A stretch of DNA of 64,000 nt from assembly GCA_020726505.1 (NCBI GenBank), contig JAHLEZ010000030.1:186001-250000 (forward strand), read 5' to 3'. The DNA is from Leptodontidium sp. MPI-SDFR-AT-0119. Taxonomy: Eukaryota > Ascomycota > Leotiomycetes > Helotiales > Leptodontidiaceae. This document shows positions 1-11,958 of the stretch, piece by piece. The number at the start of each line of letters is the position of its first letter. Position 1 is the first letter of the stretch. Both the position numbers and the translations under genes were made by a program. The notes under the pieces are model-generated. The model saw nothing but the letters and a program-made list of their open reading frames with translations. It searched no databases and had not been told where the DNA came from.

Positions 1-3000
1 ATAATCACAAGTAATAAATTAATAAATAAGAGTTATAAGGAAATATAAAAAAATCAACGAGTATAAGAAACCCCTCCGTTACTAGTCTAAATCGACTCTA
101 GTTAACTATTAAACTTAACCCTTTATTTTAATAGTAAGGATATTAATGTTAATAAAATCCCGAAGAGCCTTATTTAAAGCACTCTTTGTTATGGCGTTAG
201 TAAGATTATTAGCGCTATTAATCTATTAAACCTCTATTAGCTCTTTACGCTTATATAATTAACGAACAGCTATAATATTAATTATTAAGCGCTTCTCTTT
301 CGTCGTATCGAGCTTAATAATATACTTATAAAGGGATAAAGAATCCGTGTAAACAATAGTAAGAAGACGTAAGATACTAAGCTTGTTAGTTACTATATTA
401 ATAGTAGTACTAAGAGAAATTAATATATTAATACTAATTATTATAATATATAGCTCCGATGCGAGTACTACACGAGTTACTTTCTTGTATTTTATTAAGC
501 TAATATATACAATATTACTAGTTAAAGTAAATTACGTATCCCCTACTATTTCGGCACTGATTACTAATACGAAACTTATTTATAAACTTAAGTCTTTATT
601 ATTAATAAAAGAATCGTTTATAAAAACATAAACCTTCGTAGACTGTAAGTTAACTAGTATATATTAGAGTCCTCTCTCTAAGTTATTTATCTACTATTTA
701 AGGCGTAAGTTTAAGGCCTTAACGTCGTCTTCCGTCGGATCTTAGTATTACGTTATAATTAAGAGATTAAACGTTACTTCTAGCTAATAAATAGTCATAA
801 AGTAAGCCGCACGAGCTCGCTACTCTTTATAGACCTTCTTATAGTCCTCTTTTCTAGCGTTAATTAACTTTAGCCTTACTCTTTAACCCTTTTAAGATAT
901 ATAAAAGTTATCCCCGTCTATAGAGATAATACACTTATTAAACGTAATAGTTTTAGTAAGGAGTAGTACTTGTATTAGCTTCGTTATAAAACCGGCCTTA
1001 ATAATCTCATTTTACTCTCTTACTAAGAAGTCCTTATTTCTTAGAATTAAGGTATCGTCTATTTATATCCTTACGACTCTAAAGTCATAGCTTTCCTTAG
1101 TATTAATTAGTAAGTATAAGTCGTATATTAATATCTTTATTTATAAGTTCTCCACGTAATGTTTATAATATATATTAAACTAATAGTTTCCGGACTTAAG
1201 TATACTATATAATAGTAATATTACTATAAATACTGTGCTAGGAGGGAAATCTCTTATAATCTCTTTTAGTGACTATATAAAAATATCCTAGAGAAGCCTT
1301 ATCTCTACCTAGACGTAAGCTTAAGTAATATCCCTAATAGTCAAATAAGATTTAGACTAGTTTTAGAAGCGATTTAGGTACTTAACAGTAGCGGCCAAAA
1401 ATATAAGTAACTACTAACTAAATCGTTAGATTGTTAAAGACTAAGTTAAAATCTCTCTCTTCCCTTTGTCGTTAAAGTATTAAATTACTAGTCTTAACTT
1501 CTTATATAGAGTTAACGTCTCCTTGCCTTTAACCTCGTCTATTATTCTTGACTTAAAAATGCGGTGGCCTCTTACTTTAAGGTCGTCCTTATAAATAAGT
1601 ATAAAAACACCCCTTTTAATAAGTACTTCGTATTCCGTCCTTTAAGACTACTAAAATAATAGTCTAAGCACTATAATCTTTCCTTTAGCGCGAAGTTTAA
1701 TAAATAACTATTAGTCCCTTGTCTCCTTCTTAATTAAAAACACTTTAATATTATAATCGTTATTAATAGTTAGTAAATCTAAGATATGTTTCGTAAATAG
1801 AATTTAAATAGTAATTTAAAGTAAGTTTAGTACTATTTTAGTAGTATTTTTAACTAAAGATTTAAGATATTACTTATAAATATCTTCTAGTAAGTTTTCG
1901 TTTTATTATTTTATACTAAAAGTATCTATCTTAAAGGGACAAACTATAGTTAATTAGAACGTACGTATTCTTTTATTTCTTATATTGATCCTATATAATT
2001 CTCCTTTAATACCTAAGAAATCATAAGATCGTATCTATCTTTTACCCTCTTAATATACTAAAACTTAATTATTAAAGTAAAGACTATAAATATAAGTAGT
2101 TCCGGGGCCGTTTCGTGTAATTAATATATTATTAATTTTACGTGTAATATAAATTTTCCGTACTTCCTTTATAGCCTTTTTAATCGTAGCCGCACGTTAC
2201 TTAACTAACGGATTTAGAGAGTCTAACTCTGTTATTCTCGAGTATACGCCGAAAACAAGTAGTATAAGAATAAGCTTATTAAGTCTAGCTATATTATTCA
2301 CTACTTTTACTGCCATTTATAATTAGTCTTTGTCGCTTAACTCAGGGTACTCTTTTATAACGATTTTATAGGCACAATATAATAGGCGATAATATTATTT
2401 AACTTTACTAATTAAATAGTATGCCTTTATAAGTACTAGCTTAAGAGTATTACTTATAGATCTAAGTACACTCTGAAACTCCTTAAAATTAATATTAATA
2501 TTATAGTCGTACACGACGAAATCTAGAAGTCTAAAGTATATATTAATTTATACTAACTTAAATACGTTAAAGGTAGCCCGAGCCGTAGTCGGACCGGGGG
2601 CCTTTCGGAGTAATTTCGCCGCACTAAAACCCGTTACATTATTTATTATATGGAGGGTATATTATTCTTTAAATATCGCGATATTAACGTAGACTATATA
2701 ATTGAAGTCAACGTCGTCTTATAATTTAAAGCAGAACTTATATAAAGTATTTATATGTTTCTAGTAATACTTATATATCTCTTTAATCCTTAATATGACC
2801 TCCGAGTTATACTTATGGCTAGCTTAATCTAATAAGTGCTAAAGACGTCTTACTAAAGGGTGTCCGGAACGCCTATAAAGCCGACGTATTTCTAGTTCGG
2901 TTAAGTAATATGTATTTATCGTTCTAGTCGAAGTGTCTAGTAATTAACAATATTAGTCTAAAAGTAGCCATAGATATTTATACTTCTGTATAATTAAGTA

Positions 3001-5925
3001 CTTCTTGTTACCCTAAATTAAGACATTACGTAAGTTATTATATTACGCGTTAAGCGCGTCTAACTACTATAAGCAAACTAAAAACGGGATATTTACGTCT
3101 ACGATTTAGAAGCCTATTTCTTTAGCCAGAGTGTTAATTATAATAACTCTTAAGGACGGCCGCGAACCGGCACTAAATGTAATCTAGCTCTAGCCCGCCT
3201 AGTTAGTATTAAACTTAATATCTTGAATTCGTTGTAATACTTATAACTAATTAATCCCTCCCGTGTTTTTATTAAATGCCCTTATATTAATTAATAGACC
3301 TTAGAAGAATCTATTTGTCTATTGTGTTATATAGGCCTTACTTAGAGTAGGTCTCTTGATTTTACTTTCTAAGATATAAGTAGCCTTCTTCTCTTTAAGT
3401 TACCTTATAACTTCTCGTACGTTATACTATGCCTCACTTATTATAAATATAGTCGTAAAGTTTGCGGTACTATTATTATTATTGTCGTTAGAACTCTTTA
3501 AAAAGTTATTAATATTTATTAAAGTGTCTAAATCTACATTTTAGTAATTTCCTAAATAGTATTTAAATATAGTCTAGTTCTAGTCCGAATTAGGGTCGAT
3601 CCCCTTAATATAAGCTAAGTAGCTCCTAAAGGTCTTATCCGTAGCTTTTACTCTTTTAGCCTTACGCGCTATAAAGTATCTTACTTTAGACGCTACTTAC
3701 TCTTCGTCTAAGTAGCGACTATTATAACAATTCATCTTCTTATAAATAATATAGCCTATATAGCCTAATATAAGCTAGAATTTGTCTCTACGTTTGTTTC
3801 CACTTGAAAATTTCATCTTATATTTAAAGTAATAAGCCGCCCTATTTACGACATAAGATTAATAGCGATTTATATTAATTCTAAAGTACTTGCCTACCCT
3901 CGATCCCGAGTTATAAATTACTTTAACACTAACGGCGGAGCGAAAACTATTTATTAACGTAAGAAAGGTAGGGGGTGCCTAAGATAAGGCTATTTTAAAG
4001 AGGGGGTTCTTTATTACTCCTTATACGAGTTTATCGCGGAGCGTCTTATTATTCTGTATATTGTCGTCCTTTAAGCCAAGTTAAATATTTTATAATTCCT
4101 TAATAAAGATCTTTAATTAAGTTAATACTAGTTTTCCTGTCTAGTAAGGCTCCTCTTAAAATAACGAAAAGGTTAGACTAAACTACCGGCTAAGGAACTT
4201 ATTAACTCTTTCCTTTGTCTCAAAGTGTTCGCGAGTCGTCCTAATAAGCTTATTAAATAAGTACCCCTTATTCTAGAGGTACTAGTAATAGTACGAACTA
4301 ACTCTGTTTTATAGTATTAACAAAAAGGCTTAGTTTTAGACCTTAGTCTTAATTAATACTTTCTAACATAAGTCGGCGAAGATATAGAGCTTCTTATTTA
4401 AGTAGTCCTTGTCTCTATTATATTAAAGCTCCTTAGTATATATCTTAATAAAGTTTACTAACGATTTTGCTTAGTTTAAAGTTAATAGATTTATGACATA
4501 TTATAATAGCCGAATCGGCTCTGTATATAGTCCGGTAGTCCTAGGAACCTTAAATAGTAGTAATGACTTATCCCGTGAGTATATTATTAGCGTTAGTGTG
4601 AGATTTAGTAACGTGTAGTTATTTAATCTCTACAAGTAAAGATTACTTAAGGGATCCCTCCTAAAAGTAAATAAGAACTCCTTCTTTAAGACTATAAGTG
4701 GGGGGGTTATATTATATAAATCCTCGACTTTATCTCCTTTAATAAGGGAGATCTTAAGTAATCTTAATAACTAAATTATTTTTATAAGCTTTACTCCTGA
4801 CCTTTTTAAAGGAGTGTCTTCTGTTATAGAATAAATAACTACCTCTAATTAATATTATAAAGACATTATGGGTTGATTTTATTAAAGTATTATTAAGATT
4901 AGTAGTAGTAATTAAGAGAGTAATTTCTATATGATTTAGTACTGATTCGGGGTAGTTCTGAATTTACATCTCTATTAGTCCTCTGGCTATAAATTTTCTT
5001 TAACTTATATTGTCTCTACTAAAGTATTTACTGTCCTCGTTCCCTTTACTCGTTATATATATACGCTAAAGGCTCGTAAGTCGTCCTTAAGACACGTATA
5101 TTCCGTTATCTTAATTAACTTAAACTTATTTATTATCTAACCCTTAAAGTACTCTTAAAAGTCTTAGAAAAGGAACTCTCCTTTAAAGTGTCTATTATAG
5201 AAGTCCTTCTTAAACTTCCGTGAATATATTATTGTGTTTACTAGGAAATTTAAATTAAGATTTACTTTCTCTTTAAGTGTAACTATAATATTAATAATTT
5301 CCGGAGTTAATTCTAACTCTGAGGTATAGTTTAAATCACCCTCTATTATATTAAATGCGATTCGTAAGTAATCCGGTGGGTTCCTAAATAAGTTTCTTAA
5401 AAGTCTAAAGTTCTGGATTTAAGGATATTAACTTAATAATCTTCGTAGAGTGACTATCGTGTTGTAATAGCTCTTTTCTAACGTGTGATAGTCTTAGTCA
5501 AGTCTTAAGAGAGAAGTTTGCCTTCCTTCCACGATCTAGAAAAAGTAAAATGCCCTTTAAGGAAAATATAATTAAGTACTCTTTAAGTTAAAGCCTAGAA
5601 TTCGCTTTATAACTTAAGACCTTTTTTGTTTATAATAAGGTTAATAATATAAACTTACTACTAATTAATGTTAGTGTAATACCGGTTCACGTATTACGCC
5701 GTAAGTGTGAATATATTCTAAATGCGTATATAGTAATAGAGTAATAAATATATAGTTTAAAATCTATATATATTTTAAGAGAGTGCGAGGAGAGCTAGAC
5801 TATATACTACGAAACCCCACCGAATCTCCACTGAAACTAGTCCGGCTAGGCTCTAACCCCTGAATTTAACCCGCACCCCCTTTTCCAGACCGAAGTATGC
5901 TTATGCAGGGACCTGTGGACTAACA
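1..5925 (-). mobile_element. Ty1/Copia LTR retrotransposon D, RIP-degraded, truncated by window edge
   Basis: Read on the minus strand, a gag-integrase-RT-RNase H order can be followed from about 5,550 down to about 120. Near 2,520-2,350 is an integrase core stretch of the kind found in a widespread fungal Copia family (FVVYD...FKEFQS, then a YYR..Y.AY segment). Near 1,500-1,440 is an RT entry segment (RLV..YFNDKGKRE). Near 1,250-1,150 are PPSTVF and KHYVENL. The RT active-site motif DDTLIL at about 1,050-1,070 still has both aspartates. RNase H (FINDSFINNKDLS) lies near 720-600. Many in-frame TAA and TAG codons interrupt it, as expected if CAA and TGG were mutated by RIP. The 5' LTR is at 5,669-5,925; the 3' LTR must lie left of the window. 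Small open frames on the plus strand here are shadows. Confidence 0.85.
5669..5925 (-). repeat. 5' LTR of Copia element D
   Basis: On the minus strand it starts TGTTAGTCC and ends ACTAACA, so it has the TG...CA termini of LTRs with a short inverted terminal repeat. A diverged copy occurs at 34,587-34,831. The two share blocks such as ACCGGTTC near one end, a GCGAGGAGAGCTAGA-like block and GACTAA at the other end. The internal region of element D begins directly below 5,669. Confidence 0.75.
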
Positions 5926-6302
5926 TAATATTATACTTAATATTATTAAGCTATTATATAACTATCAATCTTATTCTATTACTTAGTATTCAGAAGAGTT
6001 AATAAAACCTCTGTCGCTTTAAATATAATTTGAAACTGTCTTGAATTTAAGTATAAAGAATTAGAAAATAGCCCTATTATATATATATATATATATATTA
6101 TTTTTAATAAAAAGATATTTTCTAGGACTTAAATTCTCCTAAAGAAAATCCGAAAAAATGCCGAAAACTATCGAATGGTTACTATTAAATGCTTATATCC
6201 CGGTAATCAGTAAGTTATACAACCCCTTTATTAATATTTATCAAAATATTTACTAATTAATTAATAGTAAAACTTAGAAAAGCAAAGGAGTTTATAAGTC
6301 TA
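5926..6302. other. AT-rich spacer, no gene
   Basis: Low-complexity RIP-like sequence between the LTR of element D and a solo LTR. It contains a TA dinucleotide run at about 6,078-6,099. No coding region is seen. Confidence 0.6.
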
Positions 6303-6307
6303 CGAAT

Positions 6308-6608
6308 TGTTACGACCTCCGATGCGCCTCGTATTCTAACCGACATGGCTCGTAGCATCGCCGGCTATGCGACGGCGCTAAGCCTAATCAGGAGGACTAG
6401 GTGGCGAGTATGCGACATGTTAATATAAGTGGCGCTCGACTACGCTAGGCCTAATTAAGAGGGTCCTTCGTGTATTTATACTCGAGCTCTCTTTTATAGA
6501 GAACTCTCCTTTCCTCCTTGTCTTTTTTTCTCGATTCTGAGCGTAGTATTAGGCCTAAATACAAAGCTAGAGTCTACTCGCCGTATTAACCTCTTGCTAG
6601 CCGTAACA
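6308..6608. repeat. Solo LTR with 5-bp target duplication CGAAT
   Basis: The 301-bp unit begins TGTTACG and ends CGTAACA, a perfect 7-bp terminal inverted repeat typical of LTRs. It is flanked on both sides by CGAAT (6,303-6,307 and 6,609-6,613). Its base composition is much more balanced than the neighbouring element D, with CA and TG present, so it is less affected by RIP. No internal retrotransposon sequence accompanies it, so this is an LTR-LTR recombination remnant of an LTR element, family not assigned. Confidence 0.85.
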
Positions 6609-6660
6609 CGAATAATTATATTATTTATTACAAAAACTTGTATAAAGCTTTTAATAAACC

Positions 6661-6823
6661 TGTCGTACAGGCACGGGCATGCGGCACCATGGCACCGCTG
6701 AGTCAGCAGCCCCTATTCGTGTATATAGTCAGTTACTCCCTACGAGCCTCCTTTTACAGAATTCAGACGACTTGATCACCACTTTGGGAGAGCACTTACT
6801 TTATGCTCCACTTCTGTACCACA
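6661..6823. repeat. Solo LTR related to Copia A, target duplication AAACC
   Basis: The 163-bp unit starts TGTCGTACAGGCACGGGC and ends CTTCTGTACCACA. The first 18 bp and the last 13 bp correspond to the ends of the LTRs of Copia element A at 23,316 and 33,190; the middle is diverged. It is flanked by AAACC on both sides (6,656-6,660 and 6,824-6,828). It lies only 47 bp beyond the preceding solo LTR's duplication and is relatively free of RIP. Confidence 0.85.
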
Positions 6824-6828
6824 AAACC

Positions 6829-7465
6829 TTTATTACCTTTATTACTTTTATTTAGTCTGGGGTGCAAGCCCCCACACCCCCCCCTTTATTAGTTTATTAG
6901 TTTGTTATAATAATAGCGGCTCGGAAAGACTTAAGGCCGGTTATTAAGTAAAGTGCTAATTAAAAGTAATAGCGGTTCAAAAATCATTAAATTTCTTTAA
7001 GATAAACTAATTTGTTACTTATTTTATAATAAATTTATAATTACGGTAGTTATTACAAATCTAACTAAGCCATTCTAAAGGCTTAATTAAAACGATTATT
7101 TATTGCTTATTTTTATTACCTTAGCCCTAATATTCGGCTCAATACACGATTTTAAAGAAAAAGTCTGATTTAAGGTTTAAAAATTAACGCCGATGTACCG
7201 ACATTTGTTACACGCCGCAATCCACCTTTTTCTTTAGTGATTAATATCTTTATAACTACTCTAGCTATTACAAATCTAAAGAGTGGATTTTAAAGAGCTC
7301 AATTTAACGATTAAATTCCTTGTTTTTTTCTTAGTATAAGTCAAAAACTCGTTTTAATATATGATTTTGAAGATATCGTCCGATTTTGATGTTCCTAAAG
7401 CCAAGGAAGCCAAGCATCACGTGTTTTTTTCTTGAATACTACCAATTAGAAGCCAGAAAAATCCC
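6829..7465. repeat. Decayed spacer with a diverged direct repeat
   Basis: No gene seen. Two diverged blocks, about 7,044-7,185 and 7,262-7,396 (offset about 218 bp), share a series of matches in the same order: ATTACAAATCTAA, then TTTTAAAG, TTAA.ACGATTA, TTGC/TTGT plus T-runs, and a final CGATTTTGAAG/CGATTTTAAAG-like block. I read this as an old tandem duplication or two satellite-like units. At 6,857-6,890 the sequence is unusually C/G rich (a run of nine C at about 6,881). Confidence 0.4.
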
Positions 7466-8031
7466 TTGCCCCTCCCCCTCCCTTTTTTTTTCCACCCGCT
7501 TGTCCATATAGATTCAATCACGTGCAGGAACTCTTTCCATGATTACGTTGCACTAGGCAATAAGTGTGAACCGATGACTTACGAAAAGACTATGCCAAAT
7601 TTCAACTCACGCCATGTCAGTGTTCTCTATCATCTATTGCATCGCAGATCTAGAAATGGAGTTAAAGAAAAGAGGCCTAAGGAGACGTCCCAGCGCTGAG
7701 TCTAAGCTGGGGAAACCGAGTCAGGGTACATCGCGCTAACGAAGTAACAGATGGCCCTAAGATTGGCGAGAAACCCGCTGAAGAAAAAGACCTCATGGCT
7801 TGGAGGGGCAACTAGAGTCACGTGCCCTATCTGCAAAGATTTAATCCAGGCCGCCGGCCACCCCGATCAGTCAGAGAAGATATACAACGTCAAAACAGTT
7901 CATGGACATTTTGCAAGCTCCTGCATTTTCGGGTTTTCCCTTTCTTCGTGTTTACCGCTGTAGCGATTTTGGCTTCTGAAGTTCAAGGTTGAAAAATACA
8001 AAGTTAGCGAGTGACATACACATGGGGATGA
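7466..8031. other. Gene-poor spacer, 3' flank of the regulator gene
   Basis: Balanced base composition, so not RIP-degraded. Two short plus-strand open frames (77 and 70 codons) show no recognisable domain; one has an isolated CPIC. CACGTG palindromes occur at about 7,419, 7,520 and 7,819, which may be E-box-like sites or chance. I see no supportable gene. Confidence 0.4.
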
Positions 8032-10290
8032 TCAGGCAGTATTTTGCCCCCCAATCTCCGCATAGAACAGCTCTAGTACCTCTTTGCCCTTTTTCAAATC
8101 TGGACTTTCATCCTCCCAGAATTGCATTGCCGAGATCGCCTCCCGGATGATATCTCTCCAATCATTCAGCTTCTCAGCTGTGATTCCCGCTTTCACAGCA
8201 GCAATAATACTTAGTGCGCTAGAAAGCACCAGTCGGCCGACGTACCAGCTACCATGGTGGCGGTGTCGGACAGGACGAAGCAGTATCCAATGGATGCTCG
8301 AATCAATGGCTTTCAGGACGAGGGATTGAAGTCGGGGGTTGAGGTTGTCGTATGGCACATGGTGGATAGCGAAGTAGAGGAATGGTCGGTAAAGCCAAGA
8401 TTTGATCTCCAGAGCTCGAAATTGTACGATGAAGCGAAGTTCATGGCTGGGGCGGATGTCGAAATCGTCAAACTGGATTGGCTCGGGGAGAGTAGAGAAC
8501 CTGGTAAGAGTTTGAGAATGATGTCGGAGATTTCAGTCTGCGGAATAATTCGGACTTACCAGTCGCTCAGCTGACGCTCGAATTCATCTGCAGCACGAAG
8601 CATGATATACAAATGATCTGGATTCCAATATTGGTGTCTGTTGTCATACAAATTCAGAAGCACCCGTGTGCCGAGCCGACTCAGTATAATATCTGTAAGA
8701 TAGAGGAACCAAGCTTGCTCTTGCATCTTATCGGAGCTAACTTCCATGCCATGAAGTTGGGACAAGCTTTCTGGAGTGGCTTGAAATATTGGGCTAGCTG
8801 AATCTTCCATGTCCATGTCCATGGCAGAACCTAAATTTGTAGGTGGCGTGGGCAAGACGTGGCTGTATTTCACCTCGGCCAGCAGCGATGGTGGAAGTGG
8901 TAACTCTGTTCGAAGCTCACTGTTAAGGATTCAGTGAAAGCCGTTATGTGAAAGTAGGAATACTCACCACATAGACTTGTAGGCTGACCAGTAAATACTA
9001 GCCTCTAACCGTTGACTGTCCAGACTCTTAGTAGCAGAAGTGGTGCTCTTAGCCTGAACCTCTTCGCATCTCAAGTGTGTGTACAGAGTTGAAGAAGCAC
9101 TTGAAAACCATCGCCAGGCCTTCAATGGGCTCAACATGTACATTTCGTAAATACCACACAGGAATATGCATTGTGTAGAAAGAATGTTAGAATATAGAAG
9201 CCCGATGCGCTTGCATGCGGCGTCGTAGTAGAGTTTTCCTAGGATCAAGGAAGCCGAGTGGAGCGATTTCGAAGTTGATCTTTGTTCATGTGCCGGCTTT
9301 GGATTATACAGGTCACTGAAAGGATTGGCAATGCACCCTAGAGCAGACATGATAAGCTGCGCATATTCGAAATATCAGCATGAAGTTATATATTCAAAGT
9401 ATTCTGGCAATACTCCAGTAAGGTACTAGATGGATGACAAGGGGAAGACTCACAGTAAGACACGACGGTCCAGTCCAGCGTAGGCCATCTCGGGCCACAT
9501 CCCTTGCATAATTCCGGGCAATCTCAATATCCAACACCGGACATTTAGTATGCACCTGGGATAGAAACACTTCAACAAGCCGAGGAATAGCCTCCTCGTT
9601 TATTGATGCAGGTGTTCCGAAGTTTGAAGTGTTTGCGTTATGGACGTTGGTCATCTTGCTCTCCTCTATTCCGTCCGTAAAAAGGGAATCGGTAATATAA
9701 CCCCATGGGAATTGGTTCTCGAAGATTGGCCAGTCTAGAACGGCGTCCGGGGAAGTTTGAGAAGCAGGGGTTAGCATGTTCTCGTCTTCGATAAGGTGGA
9801 TATCCGATTCCTGTGCATGAACGGGGTGGGACGTGGCAGGTGCTTCGCTGGAGAATGCTGGTCCCAGAGCGTCTTGGTTCAGGCCAGTAGATCTAACCTG
9901 ATCAAGCTTATGCAACACTTGATCGAGAGCTTTCGATGACTGGGCAGCATCTTGATCGAATCTTCGAAGCAGCTGATCAAGACGGTCGACGATCATCTGA
10001 CTTGCAGGATCCAAACTATGACCCCAAACAATTAATAACATTCAAGTAGACAGACGACCATTGGCATACCTCGAAATGTCCTGAGCAGTATCATCGTAAA
10101 CGCACATAGCTCCTAGAGATTGGCAGAATCCACATATAGGGCGCTCATTATTACACTTTGTCTTCCGCATTCTGCACGTACTGCAGGCTTTCAGTGCTCT
10201 CTTCCTCGGGTACGCTTTGGTCTCCCGAGAGACTTCTGGACGGGGACGCTTCGGAAGTCCGCGATTTCCGTCTGATCCGTTGGTGTCCAT
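8032..10290 (-). CDS. Zn(II)2Cys6 fungal transcription factor, five exons, 666 aa
   Basis: DNA-binding transcriptional regulator of the Gal4-type class, expected in the nucleus. Exons by splice sites and continuous frame: 10,290-10,070, 10,015-9,454, 9,356-8,968, 8,919-8,560 and 8,500-8,032. The four introns are 54, 97, 48 and 59 nt, all GT-AG. The spliced CDS is 2,001 nt with no stop before TGA at 8,032. Residues 36-63 form a perfect C-x2-C-x6-C-x6-C-x2-C-x6-C zinc cluster preceded by a basic stretch (PRKRALKAC). A helical heptad-like region rich in Leu, Asp and Gln follows (about 75-115), a plausible dimerisation coiled coil. The rest matches the layout of the fungal-specific middle domain (WxxY..YKSM, LRxELPLPPSLLAE, helices to the C-terminus). 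I chose ATG 10,290 because it lies close upstream of the basic region; an in-frame ATG at 10,482 would add 64 residues. It is divergent from the RidA-family gene. Its target genes are unknown. Confidence 0.9.
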
Positions 10291-11487
10291 GACTGCAAAG
10301 GTTTGGACGTGCTGGCACGTACACCCGTTTGACTGTAAGTCGAAATTTTCGCAGTAGGGAGTGGAAATCGGAGCACGGCCAGAAGACGGGGATGTAAGTG
10401 GATATTGACGTCTCCTTAGTGAGACTGAGAAACGGGTGGGAAGCGAATTCCGCGACTCCCCGTCGGCCCCAGCACGCGCCAAGCCACGCCGGCGCTGATT
10501 GGATAGCTAGTGGATCAGGTACCGACAAAATGTATCATAGGGAACACCGGCATATTATCTCTATCCCGACGAAAGATGATATCTAGCTCTAAGTATCGAC
10601 TAAGAGCTGTATAAATTTGTCGAAACAGGTCATAGTCCAGTCAGAAAGCCAAGGGAAATACTGCACCTGGCCGAGAGCCATGGGATGCAAATGGCTTTGC
10701 AAAAATGCTACCAGTATCTAGCAAATATCTAAACAACTAAAATACAGCGCTCATCCTCATAGATGTAGCCTTTGAACAATCAGAAAACAAAACATAAGCT
10801 CTTCTTTGTTTCCGCTACAGGAGGCCCATCAAATGCTGCAAAATAATTTTCTCGCTAAGCTTAAAAGATAGAAAGAGGCCATCAAGCTCAGGGATAGCGT
10901 TACCAATCCCGAAGGATAGTAGTAACATAATGAGATGTAGGTGTCACGGATGATTGTGAAGTTTACCTTGGAAGCGAAACTCATTCGGTAGATCATGGGA
11001 CTTCTCAATGATTGAGAGATACTTCTCGTAACTGTTCAAAGTTCTGGTGGACATCAAGCACATATGTGACGAAATTGGGTGAAGCTCACTTCTGTCCCAA
11101 GCCACTCAAGGCTATTACGTCGATAAGGGCCAATCATACAGGTAAGGTCATCTCTGATTGAAATCTGGAAGATCCCACAGGCGGTGGAATTTTTGCGGAC
11201 ATTCTCCTCAACCGGGGCTATTGGCGTCGGGGACAGTATCCGGATTCCCCGTCGTGCCCTTCCCCTTCGGACGGGGAAGCTCGGGTACCTTAGTAGTGCT
11301 TCTCAACACGAAAAATAAGAGGGCTAGGAATTGCCATTTTAAAAGACCAGTCGAACCATCTGTGACCAACAGAGATCAACTTGCACATCCAACGCTCGAT
11401 ATTCATTTAAGCGCCACAATATTTCTAAACTCAAGCGTTTCATCCTTCATCAACAAACAAATTCGACACCCAATTTTTCGCGACAAA
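10291..11487. promoter_or_regulatory. Divergent intergenic region between regulator and RidA gene
   Basis: 1.2 kb of non-repetitive sequence shared as upstream region by two divergent genes. A GC-rich inverted repeat lies at 11,259-11,279 (arms CTTCCCC and GGGGAAG, 7-nt spacer), about 210 bp before the RidA start. A CCGGGG CreA-like motif lies near 11,213. No gene is seen; a 160-codon frame from 11,158 merely reads into the RidA first exon region and has no recognisable N-terminus. Confidence 0.5.
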
Positions 11488-11958
11488 ATGGCTCATCTCA
11501 ACTACTACAAATACGAGGGCTACGGTCAGAGGAGCAAAGAGAATCTGTGGTACAGCCAGGCGGTTCGTGTTGGCGACATCATAGAATGTTCCGGTCAAGG
11601 TTCGTTTACATCTGCACCTCCTTCGACTTTTATTTCCTGACACTATTCAGGGGGATGGGATTGCGAAACCGACAAGATTGTTCGTGACATCAATGGTCAA
11701 ATTGACAAGGCATTCGAAAATGTCGAGCATACGCTCAAGACCGCAGGTACGAAAGGATGGGTTAACGTTTTCTCCATCAGGAGCTATCACGTGCCTTGCA
11801 ACAGCGAGGCAATGGAAGCAATGGTCAGAAACTTGAAACAGTATTGCCCAAATCATCAACCGATCTGGACTTGCATCGGCGTCCCAAGGCTCGCATTTGA
11901 TGATATGAGGGTGGAGATCGAGGTTAGGGCTCATGTGCCTGCTGAGACTAAGGCCTGA
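11488..11958 (+). CDS. RidA/YjgF/UK114-family protein, two exons, 139 aa
   Basis: Exon 1 is 11,488-11,599 and exon 2 is 11,651-11,958, joined across a 51-nt GT-AG intron (donor GTTCGT, acceptor TTCAG). The product of 139 residues has the usual length for this trimeric family. Conserved features: S35-G-Q-G-G in the first strand turn, D50-I-N-G-Q followed by a helix A-F-E-N-V-E, and near the C-terminus the strand TCIG-V-P-R117-L ending in MRVEIEV. Arg117 aligns with the arginine that RidA proteins use to deaminate reactive enamine/imine intermediates. The known role of the family is damage control of 2-aminoacrylate from PLP enzymes, but many fungal paralogues are uncharacterised, so the substrate here is not certain. 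The chosen ATG follows a short A/C-rich leader and gives a full N-terminal strand. It is divergent from the zinc-cluster regulator. Confidence 0.85.

Noticed and set aside
383..631. 82-codon plus-strand open frame
   Set aside because: Lies opposite the RNase H/RT part of Copia element D; the minus strand carries the recognisable motifs.
7466..7963. Two short plus-strand frames, one with CPIC
   Set aside because: No domain, no splice-supported extension, low-complexity start; not distinguishable from chance.
8084..8801. Plus-strand frames of 62-106 codons
   Set aside because: Antisense shadows of the zinc-cluster regulator exons.
10151..10528. Alternative minus-strand frames over the regulator's first exon
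   Set aside because: The frame containing the perfect Zn2Cys6 motif is the coding one.
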